In this document: positions 7,080-14,951 of the stretch, one piece after another | How the letters are laid out: every line of letters begins with the position of its first letter | Numbering within the stretch: position 1 is the first letter of the stretch | Assembly: GCF_030252325.1 (NCBI RefSeq) | Contig: NZ_CP126981.1 | Location: 3,906,001 to 3,970,000 of the forward strand | Direction: 5' to 3' | From: Candidatus Mycobacterium wuenschmannii | GTDB lineage: Bacteria > Actinomycetota > Actinomycetes > Mycobacteriales > Mycobacteriaceae | DNA: 64,000 nt | The notes under the pieces: model-generated | The model's input: only the letters and a program-made list of their open reading frames with translations | Databases searched by the model: none | Told to the model about the DNA's origin: nothing | Translations under genes and position numbers: made by a program

Positions 7080-8408
7080 ATGAGCACCGTCGAGACACAC
7101 GTGGCGCCGTCCACGTCTGCCATCAACTTGCCACCCGGGCCGCGGCTGCCAAAGCCACTGCAAGGCTTGACGTTCGCGCTGTTCCGGCGCCAGTTTGTGC
7201 AGCTCGCGTCGGAACGCTACGGAGATGTCTTCTCGTGCCACGTGCCGATCTACGGGCCGATGGTGGTGGTCGCCAATCCGCAGCTGGCCAAGCAGATCTT
7301 TACCACCAGCCCCGATGTCCTCGGCAACATCCAGCCCAACCTGAGCCGGCTACTCGGCTCGGGATCGGTGTTCGCGCTGGACCGCGACGACCACCGGCAA
7401 CGCCGCCGGTTGCTGGCGCCGCCGTTCCACGGCAGGAGCATCACGAACTACGAGACGATCATCGAAGAGGAGACGCTGCGCGAGATCGCCGACTGGCCGG
7501 AGCGCACGCCGTTCGCGACGTTGCCGTCCACGATGCGGATCACCCTCAACGCCATTCTGCGGGCGGTCTTCGGCGCCGAGGGTGCCGAACTCGACGAGCT
7601 GCGCCGGATCATCCCGCCGTGGGTGACGCTGGGCTCGCGGCTGGCGACGCTGCCCAAACCCCCTCGTACGTACGGCCGTTACACGCCGTGGGGTCGGCTC
7701 AAGGAGTGGCGGGCCCGCTACGACGCCGTCATCGACAAGCTGATCGACGACGAACGCGGCGACCCGTACTTCGACGACCGCAACGATGTGCTGGCGATGA
7801 TGCTGCGCAGCACCTACGAGGACGGCACGGCGATGAGCCGCGAAGACATCGGCGACGAGCTGCTGACCCTGCTCGCGGCCGGACACGAAACCACCGCCTC
7901 CGCGCTCGCGTGGACCTTCGAGCGGGTGAGTCGCCATCCAGGGGTGCTCAGCGCCCTCGCGGCCGAGGCGGTCACCGACGACAACGAGCTACGCCAGGCG
8001 ACGATCCTCGAAACGCAGCGCAGCCGAACGGTTATCGACGCTGTCGGCCGGCACGTCTACGCGCCGACCTACGAACTCGGCGACTGGTCGGTCCCCCGCC
8101 ACCACACCCTCATCGTCAGCATTGCGCGGCTGCACGGCGACCCCGAGTTGTTCCCCGACCCCGAACGATTCGACCCGCAACGATTCGTCGGGACCAAGCC
8201 GCCCAGCTTTTCGTGGATACCCTACGGCGGCGGTACCCGGCGCTGTGTCGGAGCCGTGTTCGCCAACGTGGAGATGGACGTGGTGCTGCGAACGGTGTTG
8301 CGCCACTTCACGATCGAGGCAACCACCGCGCCGGACGAGCGGATCCACGCGCGCGGCGTCGCCTATACGCCAAAGGACGGCGGAAAGATCACCGTTCGTC
8401 GGCGCTAA
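7080..8408 (+). CDS. cyp138: cytochrome P450, CYP138-like
   Basis: The 442-residue soluble P450 has the I-helix oxygen-binding motif AGHETTAS (about residue 268), the K-helix ExxR as ETQRSR, and the haem loop FSWIPYGGGTRRCVG with the Cys ligand near residue 390. The short Pro-rich N-terminus (LPPGPRLPKPLQG) is typical of cytosolic bacterial enzymes. Order and similarity point to Rv0136 (cyp138), an orphan P450 of unknown substrate; no ferredoxin gene is adjacent. I used the ATG at 7080; an open extension upstream runs into the operator region. A thioesterase-like gene follows after 11 bases and is probably co-transcribed. Confidence 0.9.
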   Translation: MSTVETHVAPSTSAINLPPGPRLPKPLQGLTFALFRRQFVQLASERYGDVFSCHVPIYGPMVVVANPQLAKQIFTTSPDVLGNIQPNLSRLLGSGSVFALDRDDHRQRRRLLAPPFHGRSITNYETIIEEETLREIADWPERTPFATLPSTMRITLNAILRAVFGAEGAELDELRRIIPPWVTLGSRLATLPKPPRTYGRYTPWGRLKEWRARYDAVIDKLIDDERGDPYFDDRNDVLAMMLRSTYEDGTAMSREDIGDELLTLLAAGHETTASALAWTFERVSRHPGVLSALAAEAVTDDNELRQATILETQRSRTVIDAVGRHVYAPTYELGDWSVPRHHTLIVSIARLHGDPELFPDPERFDPQRFVGTKPPSFSWIPYGGGTRRCVGAVFANVEMDVVLRTVLRHFTIEATTAPDERIHARGVAYTPKDGGKITVRRR

Positions 8409-8419
8409 GATCTTCGATC

Positions 8420-8872
8420 GTGACCGATCAGCTTGTCGAAACGATGAACGCCGCTCTGGGATCGACGATCCCGACCGCGAAGAACATGGGTGTGCACGTC
8501 GTGGAGGCCCGCCGCGGCTTCGCCGCCGCCACCGTCCCGGTCGAGGGCAACGGCAACCACTTCGGCGTGATCTATGCCGGCGTGCAGTTCACCGTGGCCG
8601 AAATACTCGGCGGCATTATCAGTCTCAGCACCTTCGACAGTTCGAAGTATTTTCCGTTGGTCAAGAACCTCGACATCTCGTTCGTCGGGATGGCCAAGTC
8701 GGAGTTACGGGCCGAGGCCAGCCTGGACGACGAGACGATCGCGCGGATCGAGGCCGAGGCGGCTGAGCGCGGCAAGTCCGATTTCACGCTCGAGGCGACG
8801 GTGACCGACGCCGACGGCAAGACCGTCGCCACCACCAAGGGGCTGTATCAGCTTCGCGCGATCGGGCGTTAG
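8420..8872 (+). CDS. hot-dog fold thioesterase-like protein (DUF4442/PaaI-like)
   Basis: This 150-residue protein looks like a single hot-dog domain. NHFGVIYAGVQFTVAEILGGI (about residues 43-63) resembles the helix and glycine-rich turn of PaaI/DUF4442 thioesterases, followed by strands ending in ATTKGLYQLR. These proteins hydrolyse acyl-CoA thioesters or only bind acyl groups. The GTG at 8420 lies 11 bases after the P450 stop, so the two are likely co-transcribed. M. tuberculosis, as I recall, has no gene here between cyp138 and msrA. Specific substrate unknown. Confidence 0.75.
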   Translation: MTDQLVETMNAALGSTIPTAKNMGVHVVEARRGFAAATVPVEGNGNHFGVIYAGVQFTVAEILGGIISLSTFDSSKYFPLVKNLDISFVGMAKSELRAEASLDDETIARIEAEAAERGKSDFTLEATVTDADGKTVATTKGLYQLRAIGR

Positions 8873-8950
8873 CCGCCGTTGCCCGCCGTAAACCAGAAGT
8901 GAGGGTCGCGGCTTGGCGGCAATCGCAGCCCTGGGTTCTGTTTCGCGGAG

Positions 8951-9469
8951 CTAGCTGTCGACGCTCGCGCGCCGCGGCAGCTTCCAGTCCGGCCGGATGT
9001 AGTGGCAGGTGTACCCGCTCGGGTAGTGCTCCAGATAGTCCTGGTGCTCGGGTTCGGCCTGCCAGAAGTCACCGGCGGGGCTGACTTCGGTCACGACCTT
9101 CCCCGGCCACAAGCCGGACGCCTCGACGTCGGCGATGGTGTCCAGCGCGACGCGGTGCTGGTCCTCGTCGACGTAGAAGATCGCCGAACGGTAGCTGGGG
9201 CCGACGTCGTTGCCCTGCCGGTTCTTCGTGGTGGGGTCGTGAATCTGGAAGAAGAACTCCAGGATGTTGCGGAAATTGGTCGCGGCCGGGTCGTAGACGA
9301 TCTCGATCGCCTCGGCGTGCGTGCCGTGGTTGCGGTAGGTCGCGTTCGGGACGCTCGGGTCGCCGGTGTAGCCGACCCGGGTGGACACCACGCCGACCTG
9401 CTTACGGATCAGGTCCTGCATGCCCCAGAAGCAGCCGCCGGCCAGGATTGCCTTGCTGTAGTCCGTCAT
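8951..9469 (-). CDS. msrA: peptide methionine-S-sulfoxide reductase MsrA
   Basis: The 172-residue enzyme reduces methionine S-sulfoxide in proteins using thioredoxin. The catalytic motif GCFWG lies at about residues 13-17, followed by GYTGD, the [13 protein letters not shown] core, and the C-terminal [15 protein letters not shown] segment with a likely resolving Cys. The start is the ATG at 9469; a TTG nine codons upstream is less likely. It matches Rv0137c in position and sequence. It is convergent with the thioesterase-like gene and divergent from the Rv0138 orthologue, with a KstR-type box in the intergenic space. Confidence 0.95.
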   Translation of the reverse strand: MTDYSKAILAGGCFWGMQDLIRKQVGVVSTRVGYTGDPSVPNATYRNHGTHAEAIEIVYDPAATNFRNILEFFFQIHDPTTKNRQGNDVGPSYRSAIFYVDEDQHRVALDTIADVEASGLWPGKVVTEVSPAGDFWQAEPEHQDYLEHYPSGYTCHYIRPDWKLPRRASVDS

Positions 9470-9503
9470 CTCTCCGATTATCCAGATGCTCGACAAACCG
9501 CGG

Positions 9504-9517
9504 TAGAACGTGTTCTA
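9504..9517. promoter_or_regulatory. KstR-type operator box
   Basis: TAGAACGTGTTCTA is a perfect 14-base palindrome. It fits the published KstR consensus TNNAACNNGTTNNA at every fixed position. It lies ten bases before the GTG start of the Rv0138-like gene and 34 bases before the divergent msrA start. KstR is the TetR repressor of cholesterol catabolism in mycobacteria; another TetR protein with a similar site is possible. Confidence 0.6.
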
Positions 9518-9526
9518 GTTTCTCGG

Positions 9527-10030
9527 GTGAAGCCTGTTTTCAGCCGTGACGAACTCGCCGCCGCGTTCGCCACATTCGAGCAGACCGTCGCCCACGCCGC
9601 CGCAACCCAGAACTGGGACGAGTGGGTGCAGCACTACACCCCGGACGTCGACTACATCGAGCACGCCGCCGGCACCATGAAGGGCCGCGACGAGGTTCGA
9701 ACGTGGATCCGCGCGACGATGTCGACCTTCCCGGGCAGTCACATGACCGAGTTCCCGTCGCTGTGGTCGGTAATCGACGAATCGACCGGCCGGATCATCT
9801 GCGAGTTGGACAACCCGATGCGCGATCCCGGGGACGGCACGATCATCAGCGCCACCAACATCTCGATCGTCACCTACGCGGGCGACGGGAAGTGGTCGCA
9901 GCAAGAAGACATTTACAACCCGCTGCGCTTCCTGCAGGCCGGCGTCAAATGGTGCAAGAAAGCGGAGAAGCTCGGAACGCTGGACGATGACGCGGCCCGC
10001 TGGATGCAGACCTACGGCGGCATGCAGTGA
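9527..10030 (+). CDS. SnoaL-like/NTF2-fold protein (Rv0138-like)
   Basis: The 167-residue protein has the cone-shaped NTF2/SnoaL fold pattern: an N-terminal helix pair (FATFEQTVAHAAATQNWDEWVQHY), a strand with YIEHAAGTMKGRDEVRTWI, then alternating strands. Such proteins act as isomerases, dehydratases or cyclases on small hydrophobic molecules, or just bind them. From the GTG at 9527 its length equals what I recall for Rv0138. The next gene starts by a GTGA overlap, so they form an operon behind the KstR-type box. Substrate unknown. Confidence 0.8.
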   Translation: MKPVFSRDELAAAFATFEQTVAHAAATQNWDEWVQHYTPDVDYIEHAAGTMKGRDEVRTWIRATMSTFPGSHMTEFPSLWSVIDESTGRIICELDNPMRDPGDGTIISATNISIVTYAGDGKWSQQEDIYNPLRFLQAGVKWCKKAEKLGTLDDDAARWMQTYGGMQ

Positions 10031-11070
10031 GCGGCGCCAGTAGTAAGCCCAAGTTGGTCATCGGCGCCAACGGGTTCCTGGGCTCGCACGTCACGCGCCA
10101 ACTCGTGGCGACCGGCGCCGAAGTTCGCGTCATGGTCCGCCCGAATGCGAACACCCGCAACATCGACGATCTCGATGTCACCCGGTTCCACGGCGACGTC
10201 TTCGATGCCGCCACCGTGCGTGAGGCCATGCGGGGCTGTGACCAGGTGTACTACTGCGTCGTCGACACCCGGGCCTGGCTGCAGGACCCGGCCCCGCTGT
10301 TTCACACCAACGTCGAGGGCTTGCGTAACGTCCTGAATGTCGCTGTCGAGCAACAGATTTCAGAAACGCTGATCCGATTCGTGTTCACCAGCACCTATGC
10401 GACGATGGCCCGGCGGCACGGCCACGTCGCGACCGAGGACGAGCGGATCGACCGCCGCAATCTCACGCCGTACGTCGAATCCCGGGTTCAGGCAGAGGAC
10501 CTGGTGCTGCAGTACGCCGCCGAGAAGGGTCTGCCCGCCGTTGCCATGTGCGTGTCGACCACCTACGGCGACGGCGACTGGGGCCGCACCCCGCACGGCG
10601 CCTTCATCGCGGGTGCGGTCTTCGGCAAACTGCCCTTCACGATGAACGGCATCCAGCTCGAGGTCGTCGGTGTCGACGACGCGGCGAAGGCCATGTTGAT
10701 GGCCGCGGAACGGGGCCGCAACGGCGAGCGATACATCATCTCCGAGCGGATGATCGCGCTCAAGGATGTGGTCGCGATCGCGGCCGACGAGGCCGGGGTG
10801 CCCGCGCCGCGGCGGTCCATTTCGGTACCCGTGCTGTATGCGATGGGCCTGCTGGGCAGCCTGCGCGCCCGGTTGACGGGCAAGGACGCGGAACTCAGCA
10901 TGCAGTCCGTGCGGATGATGCGGGCCGAGGCGCCAGTCGATCACGGCAAGGCCACCCGTGAACTGGGTTGGGAACCAAGGCCGGTCGAGGAGTCGATCCG
11001 CGAGGCGGCGCGATTCTGGGCCGGCATCAAGAATGCCAAGCGCAGTAGTAGGGCCGCGCCCGCAGACTGA
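10027..11070 (+). CDS. NAD(P)-dependent epimerase/extended SDR oxidoreductase (Rv0139-like)
   Basis: The 347-residue protein has the nucleotide-binding motif VIGANGFLGSH (about residue 12), the DVFDAA turn, a central FTSTYATMA segment, and STTYGDGDWG in the substrate half. It belongs to the atypical/extended SDR group that includes dihydroflavonol reductases and 3-beta-hydroxysteroid dehydrogenases. The canonical catalytic YxxxK appears replaced by YVESRVQAE, so activity is uncertain. Start GTG at 10027 overlaps the stop of the preceding gene (GTGA). With its SnoaL-like partner it matches Rv0138-Rv0139; a lipid or sterol role is suggested only by the upstream box. Confidence 0.82.
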   Translation: MSGASSKPKLVIGANGFLGSHVTRQLVATGAEVRVMVRPNANTRNIDDLDVTRFHGDVFDAATVREAMRGCDQVYYCVVDTRAWLQDPAPLFHTNVEGLRNVLNVAVEQQISETLIRFVFTSTYATMARRHGHVATEDERIDRRNLTPYVESRVQAEDLVLQYAAEKGLPAVAMCVSTTYGDGDWGRTPHGAFIAGAVFGKLPFTMNGIQLEVVGVDDAAKAMLMAAERGRNGERYIISERMIALKDVVAIAADEAGVPAPRRSISVPVLYAMGLLGSLRARLTGKDAELSMQSVRMMRAEAPVDHGKATRELGWEPRPVEESIREAARFWAGIKNAKRSSRAAPAD

Positions 11071-11202
11071 CGGCGGCCGGCTGTCCCGACGCCACATCTT
11101 CCGGGAATTGCAAGGGAAATCCCTGTATCGCCGCGGCCCTCCGGCGACTGAGAATGTGCGATCGAACCCGGCGTATGGCCGGCTCCTGGTGAGGGAAGAA
11201 CG

Positions 11203-11856
11203 ATGGCACGTCGGGTCGACATTCACGCGCGCGGTGGCGCTTTCGCGCGGGCGTGCGGTCTGGTCGCGGCGCTATACGCGATCGCGGCAGGCTTGCCGGC
11301 GACCTCACCGGCCGCGGTCGACGTCGGGCACGTGCCGGGGGTGTTCGGCGAACCGGCCGTCGCGGCCCGGTTTTGGCGCGAACAACACACCTCCGACTGC
11401 GCGGAGCTGGCGGTGGCGGACGTGGTCGGTGAAATCACCGGTCGCGAGCCGTCCGAACAGGACGTCACGACGATGGCCGAGACAACGCCGAGCGTCTCCG
11501 GCACCGGCTCGATCTGGCAGCCGTGGGGCTTCACCGACATTCAGGATGTGCCAATACTGCTCGGGCACTACGGAATTACCGCGGAGAATATGCGTACCGA
11601 CATCGACGGGTTGAAGCGAATGCTAGGGACCGGCCGTCGGATCATCGCGCACGTCAATGCCGAAACTCTCTGGAACCGGCCTGCGCATCGCGAGATCGCC
11701 GACCACTTCGTCGTCGTGACGGGTATCGACACCTGGACCGGGATGGTCCATCTCAACGACAGCGCCATCGCTACCGGCCGCAACGAGGTCGTCCCGATCG
11801 CGGTCTTCGAGCAGGCCTGGGCGACGAACCGGCGAGCGGCCACCATCACGCGCTGA
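11203..11856 (+). CDS. secreted C39-like peptidase-fold protein
   Basis: The 217-residue protein begins with a Sec-type signal: charged start, hydrophobic GLVAALYAIAAGLPATSPAA, probable cleavage near residue 38. The mature part resembles the papain-like C39 fold, with Cys in HTSDCAELAVADVV (about residue 66), His in DHFVVVTGID (about 168) and Asp in HLNDSA (about 185). These could be a catalytic triad, so it may be a secreted cysteine peptidase or a bacteriocin-peptidase-like protein. GAGGGAAG precedes the ATG at 11203. It lies between the Rv0139 orthologue and a full mce operon, in the segment absent from M. tuberculosis here. Confidence 0.68.
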   Translation: MARRVDIHARGGAFARACGLVAALYAIAAGLPATSPAAVDVGHVPGVFGEPAVAARFWREQHTSDCAELAVADVVGEITGREPSEQDVTTMAETTPSVSGTGSIWQPWGFTDIQDVPILLGHYGITAENMRTDIDGLKRMLGTGRRIIAHVNAETLWNRPAHREIADHFVVVTGIDTWTGMVHLNDSAIATGRNEVVPIAVFEQAWATNRRAATITR

Positions 11857-11976
11857 CTGTTTTGGCGACAGCAAACTCCGCGTGTCTGATGTAACCGCAG
11901 TGATTCTTGTTACATAGTGTGACGCATGGTGAAGCAGTGGCCAGTGCGCTGATGCATGCCGCCAGGTTGAACTCTG

Positions 11977-12002
11977 GCTACCATACCAAAAGGTATGGTA
12001 GC
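11977..12002. promoter_or_regulatory. perfect inverted repeat (operator) before the mce operon
   Basis: Eleven-base arms (GCTACCATACC and its exact complement) flank AAAA. The right arm contains TATGGT at 11994-11999, which matches the mycobacterial -10 pattern TANNNT. No T-run follows, so it is not a classical terminator. It is probably the operator and promoter of the mce operon that starts 60 bases later. A looser GTAAC/GTTAC repeat lies at about 11891-11912. Confidence 0.65.
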
Positions 12003-12011
12003 GTCCCGCGG

Positions 12012-12065
12012 ATGGCGCCGAGGCCGCGGACGGGCTCGCACACCGGACACGTGATGCGAGGGTGA
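12012..12065 (+). CDS. possible 17-residue leader ORF coupled to the first yrbE gene
   Basis: An ATG at 12012, 13 bases after the -10-like TATGGT, opens a 17-codon frame. Its TGA overlaps the GTG start of the YrbE gene as GTGA. There is no good ribosome site, so translation would be near-leaderless. The mce1 operon at the right of the window has the same arrangement. The peptide itself resembles nothing known to me. Confidence 0.35.
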   Translation: MAPRPRTGSHTGHVMRG

Positions 12066-12865
12066 CGGCAACGGCGCCCGTCGGTCTCGTTGGGTACGTG
12101 CGCGACCAGCTCATCCCGCCGCTGACCACCGTCGGCGGGTTCGCCCGGATGTGTACGCTCGCCGGAAAAGCGTTGTTCCGGCCGCCTTTTCACTGGAACG
12201 AGTTCATCGTCCAGACCTGGTTCATCACCCGAGTCGCTTTGCTACCCACCATTGCGGTCTCGATTCCGCTGACCGTCCTGATCGTCTTCACCCTCAACAC
12301 GTTGCTGGCAGCCTTTGGCGCAGCGGATATTTCGGGTGCGGGTGCTGCGCTCGGCGCCGTGACCCAGCTCGGCCCGCTGACCACCGTGCTCGTGGTGGCC
12401 GGCGCCGGGTCGACGGCAATCTGCGCGGATCTGGGCGCGCGCACCATCCGTGAGGAGATCGACGCGCTCGAGGTGCTCGGCATCGATCCGATTCACCGGC
12501 TGGTGGTACCGCGGGTGGCCGCCGCAACCGTCGTTGCGACGCTGCTCAACGGGACCGTGATCACCATCGGCCTGGTGGGTGGATTCCTGTTCGGCGTGAA
12601 GCTCCAAAACGTCTCGGGCGGGGCCTATCTCGCGACCCTGACCCTGGTCACCGGTCTGCCCGAGGTGCTCATCGCGACCATCAAGGCCGCGATCTTCGGC
12701 GCGATCGCGGGCTTGGTCGGCTGCTATCGGGGACTGACGACCAAAGGCGGACCTAAGGGTGTCGGTGTCGCCGTCAACGAAACCCTGGTGCTCTGCGTGC
12801 TCGCGCTGTTCGCGGTCAACGTCGTGCTGACCACCATCGGCGTCCGGTTCGGAACGGGTCGCTGA
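12062..12865 (+). CDS. YrbEA-type ABC permease (MlaE family) of an mce operon
   Basis: This 267-residue integral membrane permease belongs to the MlaE/YrbE family. It forms the membrane channel of Mce lipid importers with YrbEB and the MceG ATPase, which is encoded elsewhere. About five or six hydrophobic segments are visible, with conserved GADLGARTIREEIDALEVLGIDP (central cytoplasmic coupling region, split here: GARTIREEIDAL, EVLGIDP) and PRVAA. The end, TTIGVRFGTGR, is almost identical to YrbE1A. It starts at the GTG at 12062 after GCGAGG. YrbEB follows after one base. Confidence 0.93.
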   Translation: MTATAPVGLVGYVRDQLIPPLTTVGGFARMCTLAGKALFRPPFHWNEFIVQTWFITRVALLPTIAVSIPLTVLIVFTLNTLLAAFGAADISGAGAALGAVTQLGPLTTVLVVAGAGSTAICADLGARTIREEIDALEVLGIDPIHRLVVPRVAAATVVATLLNGTVITIGLVGGFLFGVKLQNVSGGAYLATLTLVTGLPEVLIATIKAAIFGAIAGLVGCYRGLTTKGGPKGVGVAVNETLVLCVLALFAVNVVLTTIGVRFGTGR

Positions 12866-12866
12866 G

Positions 12867-13736
12867 ATGTCGACCGCTGCCGTCGTTCGCGCGCGCTACC
12901 CGCGCACGGTAGCCCGGGTCAATCACTATGGCGGCGGTGCGATCCGGGGCATCAACAGAGCCGGGCAGCTCACCCGGTTCTCGGTCAACAGTGCGTGGTC
13001 GACGGGGTGGGCGCTGCGCCGCTACCGTCGCGAGACGCTGCGCCTGATCGCACAGATCGGCATGGGCACCGGAGCGATGGCCGTCGTCGGCGGAACCGCC
13101 GCGATCGTGGGATTTGTGACGCTGTCCGGTGGTTCGCTGATCGCCATCCAGGGGTTCGCATCGCTGGGCAACATCGGCGTCGAGGCGTTCACCGGGTTCT
13201 TCGCCGCCCTGGCCAACGTGCGGGACGTCACCGCGGTGGTGACCGGCGTTGCGCTGGCCGCGACCGTGGGTGCCGGCGCCACCGCGGAACTGGGCGCGAT
13301 GCGGATCAGCGAAGAGATCGATGCGCTCGAAGTCATGGGCATTAAGTCGGTGGCATTCCTGGTCTCGACCCGACTGATGGCCGGACTGGTAGTGGTCGTA
13401 CCGCTTTACGCGATGGCACTGGTGATGTCGTTTCTGTCCGGACAGGTTGTCACGACACTGTTTTACGGTCAGTCGGCCGGCACCTACGAGCATTACTTCC
13501 GCACATTCCTGCGCACCGAGGACGTGTTCTGGTCCGGTGGCGAGGTCATCGTGATGGCGGTGATCGTGATGATCACGCATTGCTACTACGGCTACACCGC
13601 CAGTGGCGGGCCGGTGGGCGTCGGTGAGGCGGTCGGCCGGTCGATGCGTTTCTCGTTGGTGTCCACCGTGATCGTCGTCCTGCTGACGTCGCTGGCGCTG
13701 TACGGCGTCGACCCGAACTTCAATCTGACGGTGTGA
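12867..13736 (+). CDS. YrbEB-type ABC permease (MlaE family) of an mce operon
   Basis: The second permease subunit has 289 residues. Its N-terminal 50 residues are hydrophilic, followed by membrane segments beginning at MGTGAMAVVGGTAAIV. The conserved EEIDALEVMGIKS coupling stretch is present (about residue 150), and the protein ends GVDPNFNLTV. It pairs with YrbEA in an Mce transporter. This intact copy is useful for comparison with the frameshifted yrbE1B at 62.5 kb: here GVGEAVGRSMRFSLV is read without a break. ATG at 12867, one base after the YrbEA stop. Confidence 0.93.
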   Translation: MSTAAVVRARYPRTVARVNHYGGGAIRGINRAGQLTRFSVNSAWSTGWALRRYRRETLRLIAQIGMGTGAMAVVGGTAAIVGFVTLSGGSLIAIQGFASLGNIGVEAFTGFFAALANVRDVTAVVTGVALAATVGAGATAELGAMRISEEIDALEVMGIKSVAFLVSTRLMAGLVVVVPLYAMALVMSFLSGQVVTTLFYGQSAGTYEHYFRTFLRTEDVFWSGGEVIVMAVIVMITHCYYGYTASGGPVGVGEAVGRSMRFSLVSTVIVVLLTSLALYGVDPNFNLTV

Positions 13737-13739
13737 GCG

Positions 13740-14951
13740 GTGGCGACGAAAGAGCGTAAGGTCCAGACCTGGCCGGACACTGCCGCTGGTATCGGGCTCT
13801 TCGTGGCATGTGCGGTGCTACTTGCCTTGATATACGGGCAGTTTCGCGGCGACTTCACGCCCAAGACCACGCTCACGATGCTCGCTGCGCGCGCCGGCTT
13901 GGTGATGGACCAGGGTTCGAAGGTCACCTACAACGGAGTGAGCATCGGCCGGGTGGCCGGCATCTCCGAGGTGGAGCACCGCGGGAAGCCGGCTGCGCGC
14001 TTCACCCTCGACGTGGACCCCGAGTTCGTCGACCTCATTCCGAGCAACGTCGTCGCGAAGATCCAGGCCACCACGGTCTTCGGCAACAAGTACGTGTCAT
14101 TCACTTCGCCGAAAGATCCATCACCGCAACCGATTACGTCATCCACGGTGATCGATGCGACGTCGGTCACGACGGAGTTCAACACGGTCTTCGAGACGAT
14201 CGTCGGGCTGGTGGACAACGTCGACCCGGTCAAGGTGAACATGACGCTCAGCGCCGCGGCGCAAGCGCTGAGCGGCCTGGGCGACAAGTTCGGCCAGTCG
14301 ATCGTCAACGGCAACAAGATTCTCGACCACGTCAACCCGCGGATGCCGTTGATCCACCACGACATTCGCCAACTCGCCGCGCTCGCCGACACCTACGCCA
14401 AGGCGGCGCCCGACCTCTTCGACGCCATCGACAACGCCGTGACCACCGCCCGCACGCTGAACCATCACCAGGCCGAACTCGACGCGGCACTCCTGGCGGC
14501 GGTTGGCTTCGCCAACAACGCGAATGACGTGTTCACGCGCAGCCAGCCCTACCTGGAACGCCTTGCGGCTGACCTGAAGCCGACCGCCAAACTGCTCGAC
14601 ACCTACAGTCCGCAGGCGTTCTGCACCATCCGCAACTTCGCCGACGTCGCCCCCAAGGTCGCACAGCTCGAAAGCGGTAACCACTACGCGGCTCAACTCG
14701 GTGTATCGATCACCGGCTCGGAGAATCCGTATGTGTACCCCGACAACCTGCCCAGAGTGAACGGCCGAGGCGGACCATTCGGCAAGCCGGGATGTTGGCA
14801 GCCGATCACCCGCGACCTGTGGCCGGCGCCTTACCTGGTGATGGATTCCGGCAACAGCATCGCGCCGTACAACCACTTCGAACTCGGCCAGCCGCTGGCC
14901 AACGAGTACGTGTGGGGCCGCCAGTACGGGGAGTACACGATCAACCCATGA
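13740..14951 (+). CDS. MceA-type MCE family protein
   Basis: This 403-residue cell-envelope protein has an N-terminal membrane anchor (IGLFVACAVLLALIYGQF, about residues 18-35). The MCE domain (about 40-125) contains GLVMDQGSKVTYNGVSIGRV. A helical region follows with LSAAAQALSGLGDKFGQS and then a C-terminal domain. MceA-F assemble into a hexameric tube that carries lipids from the outer envelope to the YrbE permease. It is close to Mce1A at the right of the window. Start GTG at 13740, four bases after the YrbEB stop; its stop overlaps the mceB ATG. Confidence 0.93.
   Translation: MATKERKVQTWPDTAAGIGLFVACAVLLALIYGQFRGDFTPKTTLTMLAARAGLVMDQGSKVTYNGVSIGRVAGISEVEHRGKPAARFTLDVDPEFVDLIPSNVVAKIQATTVFGNKYVSFTSPKDPSPQPITSSTVIDATSVTTEFNTVFETIVGLVDNVDPVKVNMTLSAAAQALSGLGDKFGQSIVNGNKILDHVNPRMPLIHHDIRQLAALADTYAKAAPDLFDAIDNAVTTARTLNHHQAELDAALLAAVGFANNANDVFTRSQPYLERLAADLKPTAKLLDTYSPQAFCTIRNFADVAPKVAQLESGNHYAAQLGVSITGSENPYVYPDNLPRVNGRGGPFGKPGCWQPITRDLWPAPYLVMDSGNSIAPYNHFELGQPLANEYVWGRQYGEYTINP

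Noticed and set aside
11926..11952. Eight-codon ATG frame after a TAGTGT hexamer upstream of the mce operon
   Set aside because: Too short and not coupled to any gene; no support beyond the hexamer.
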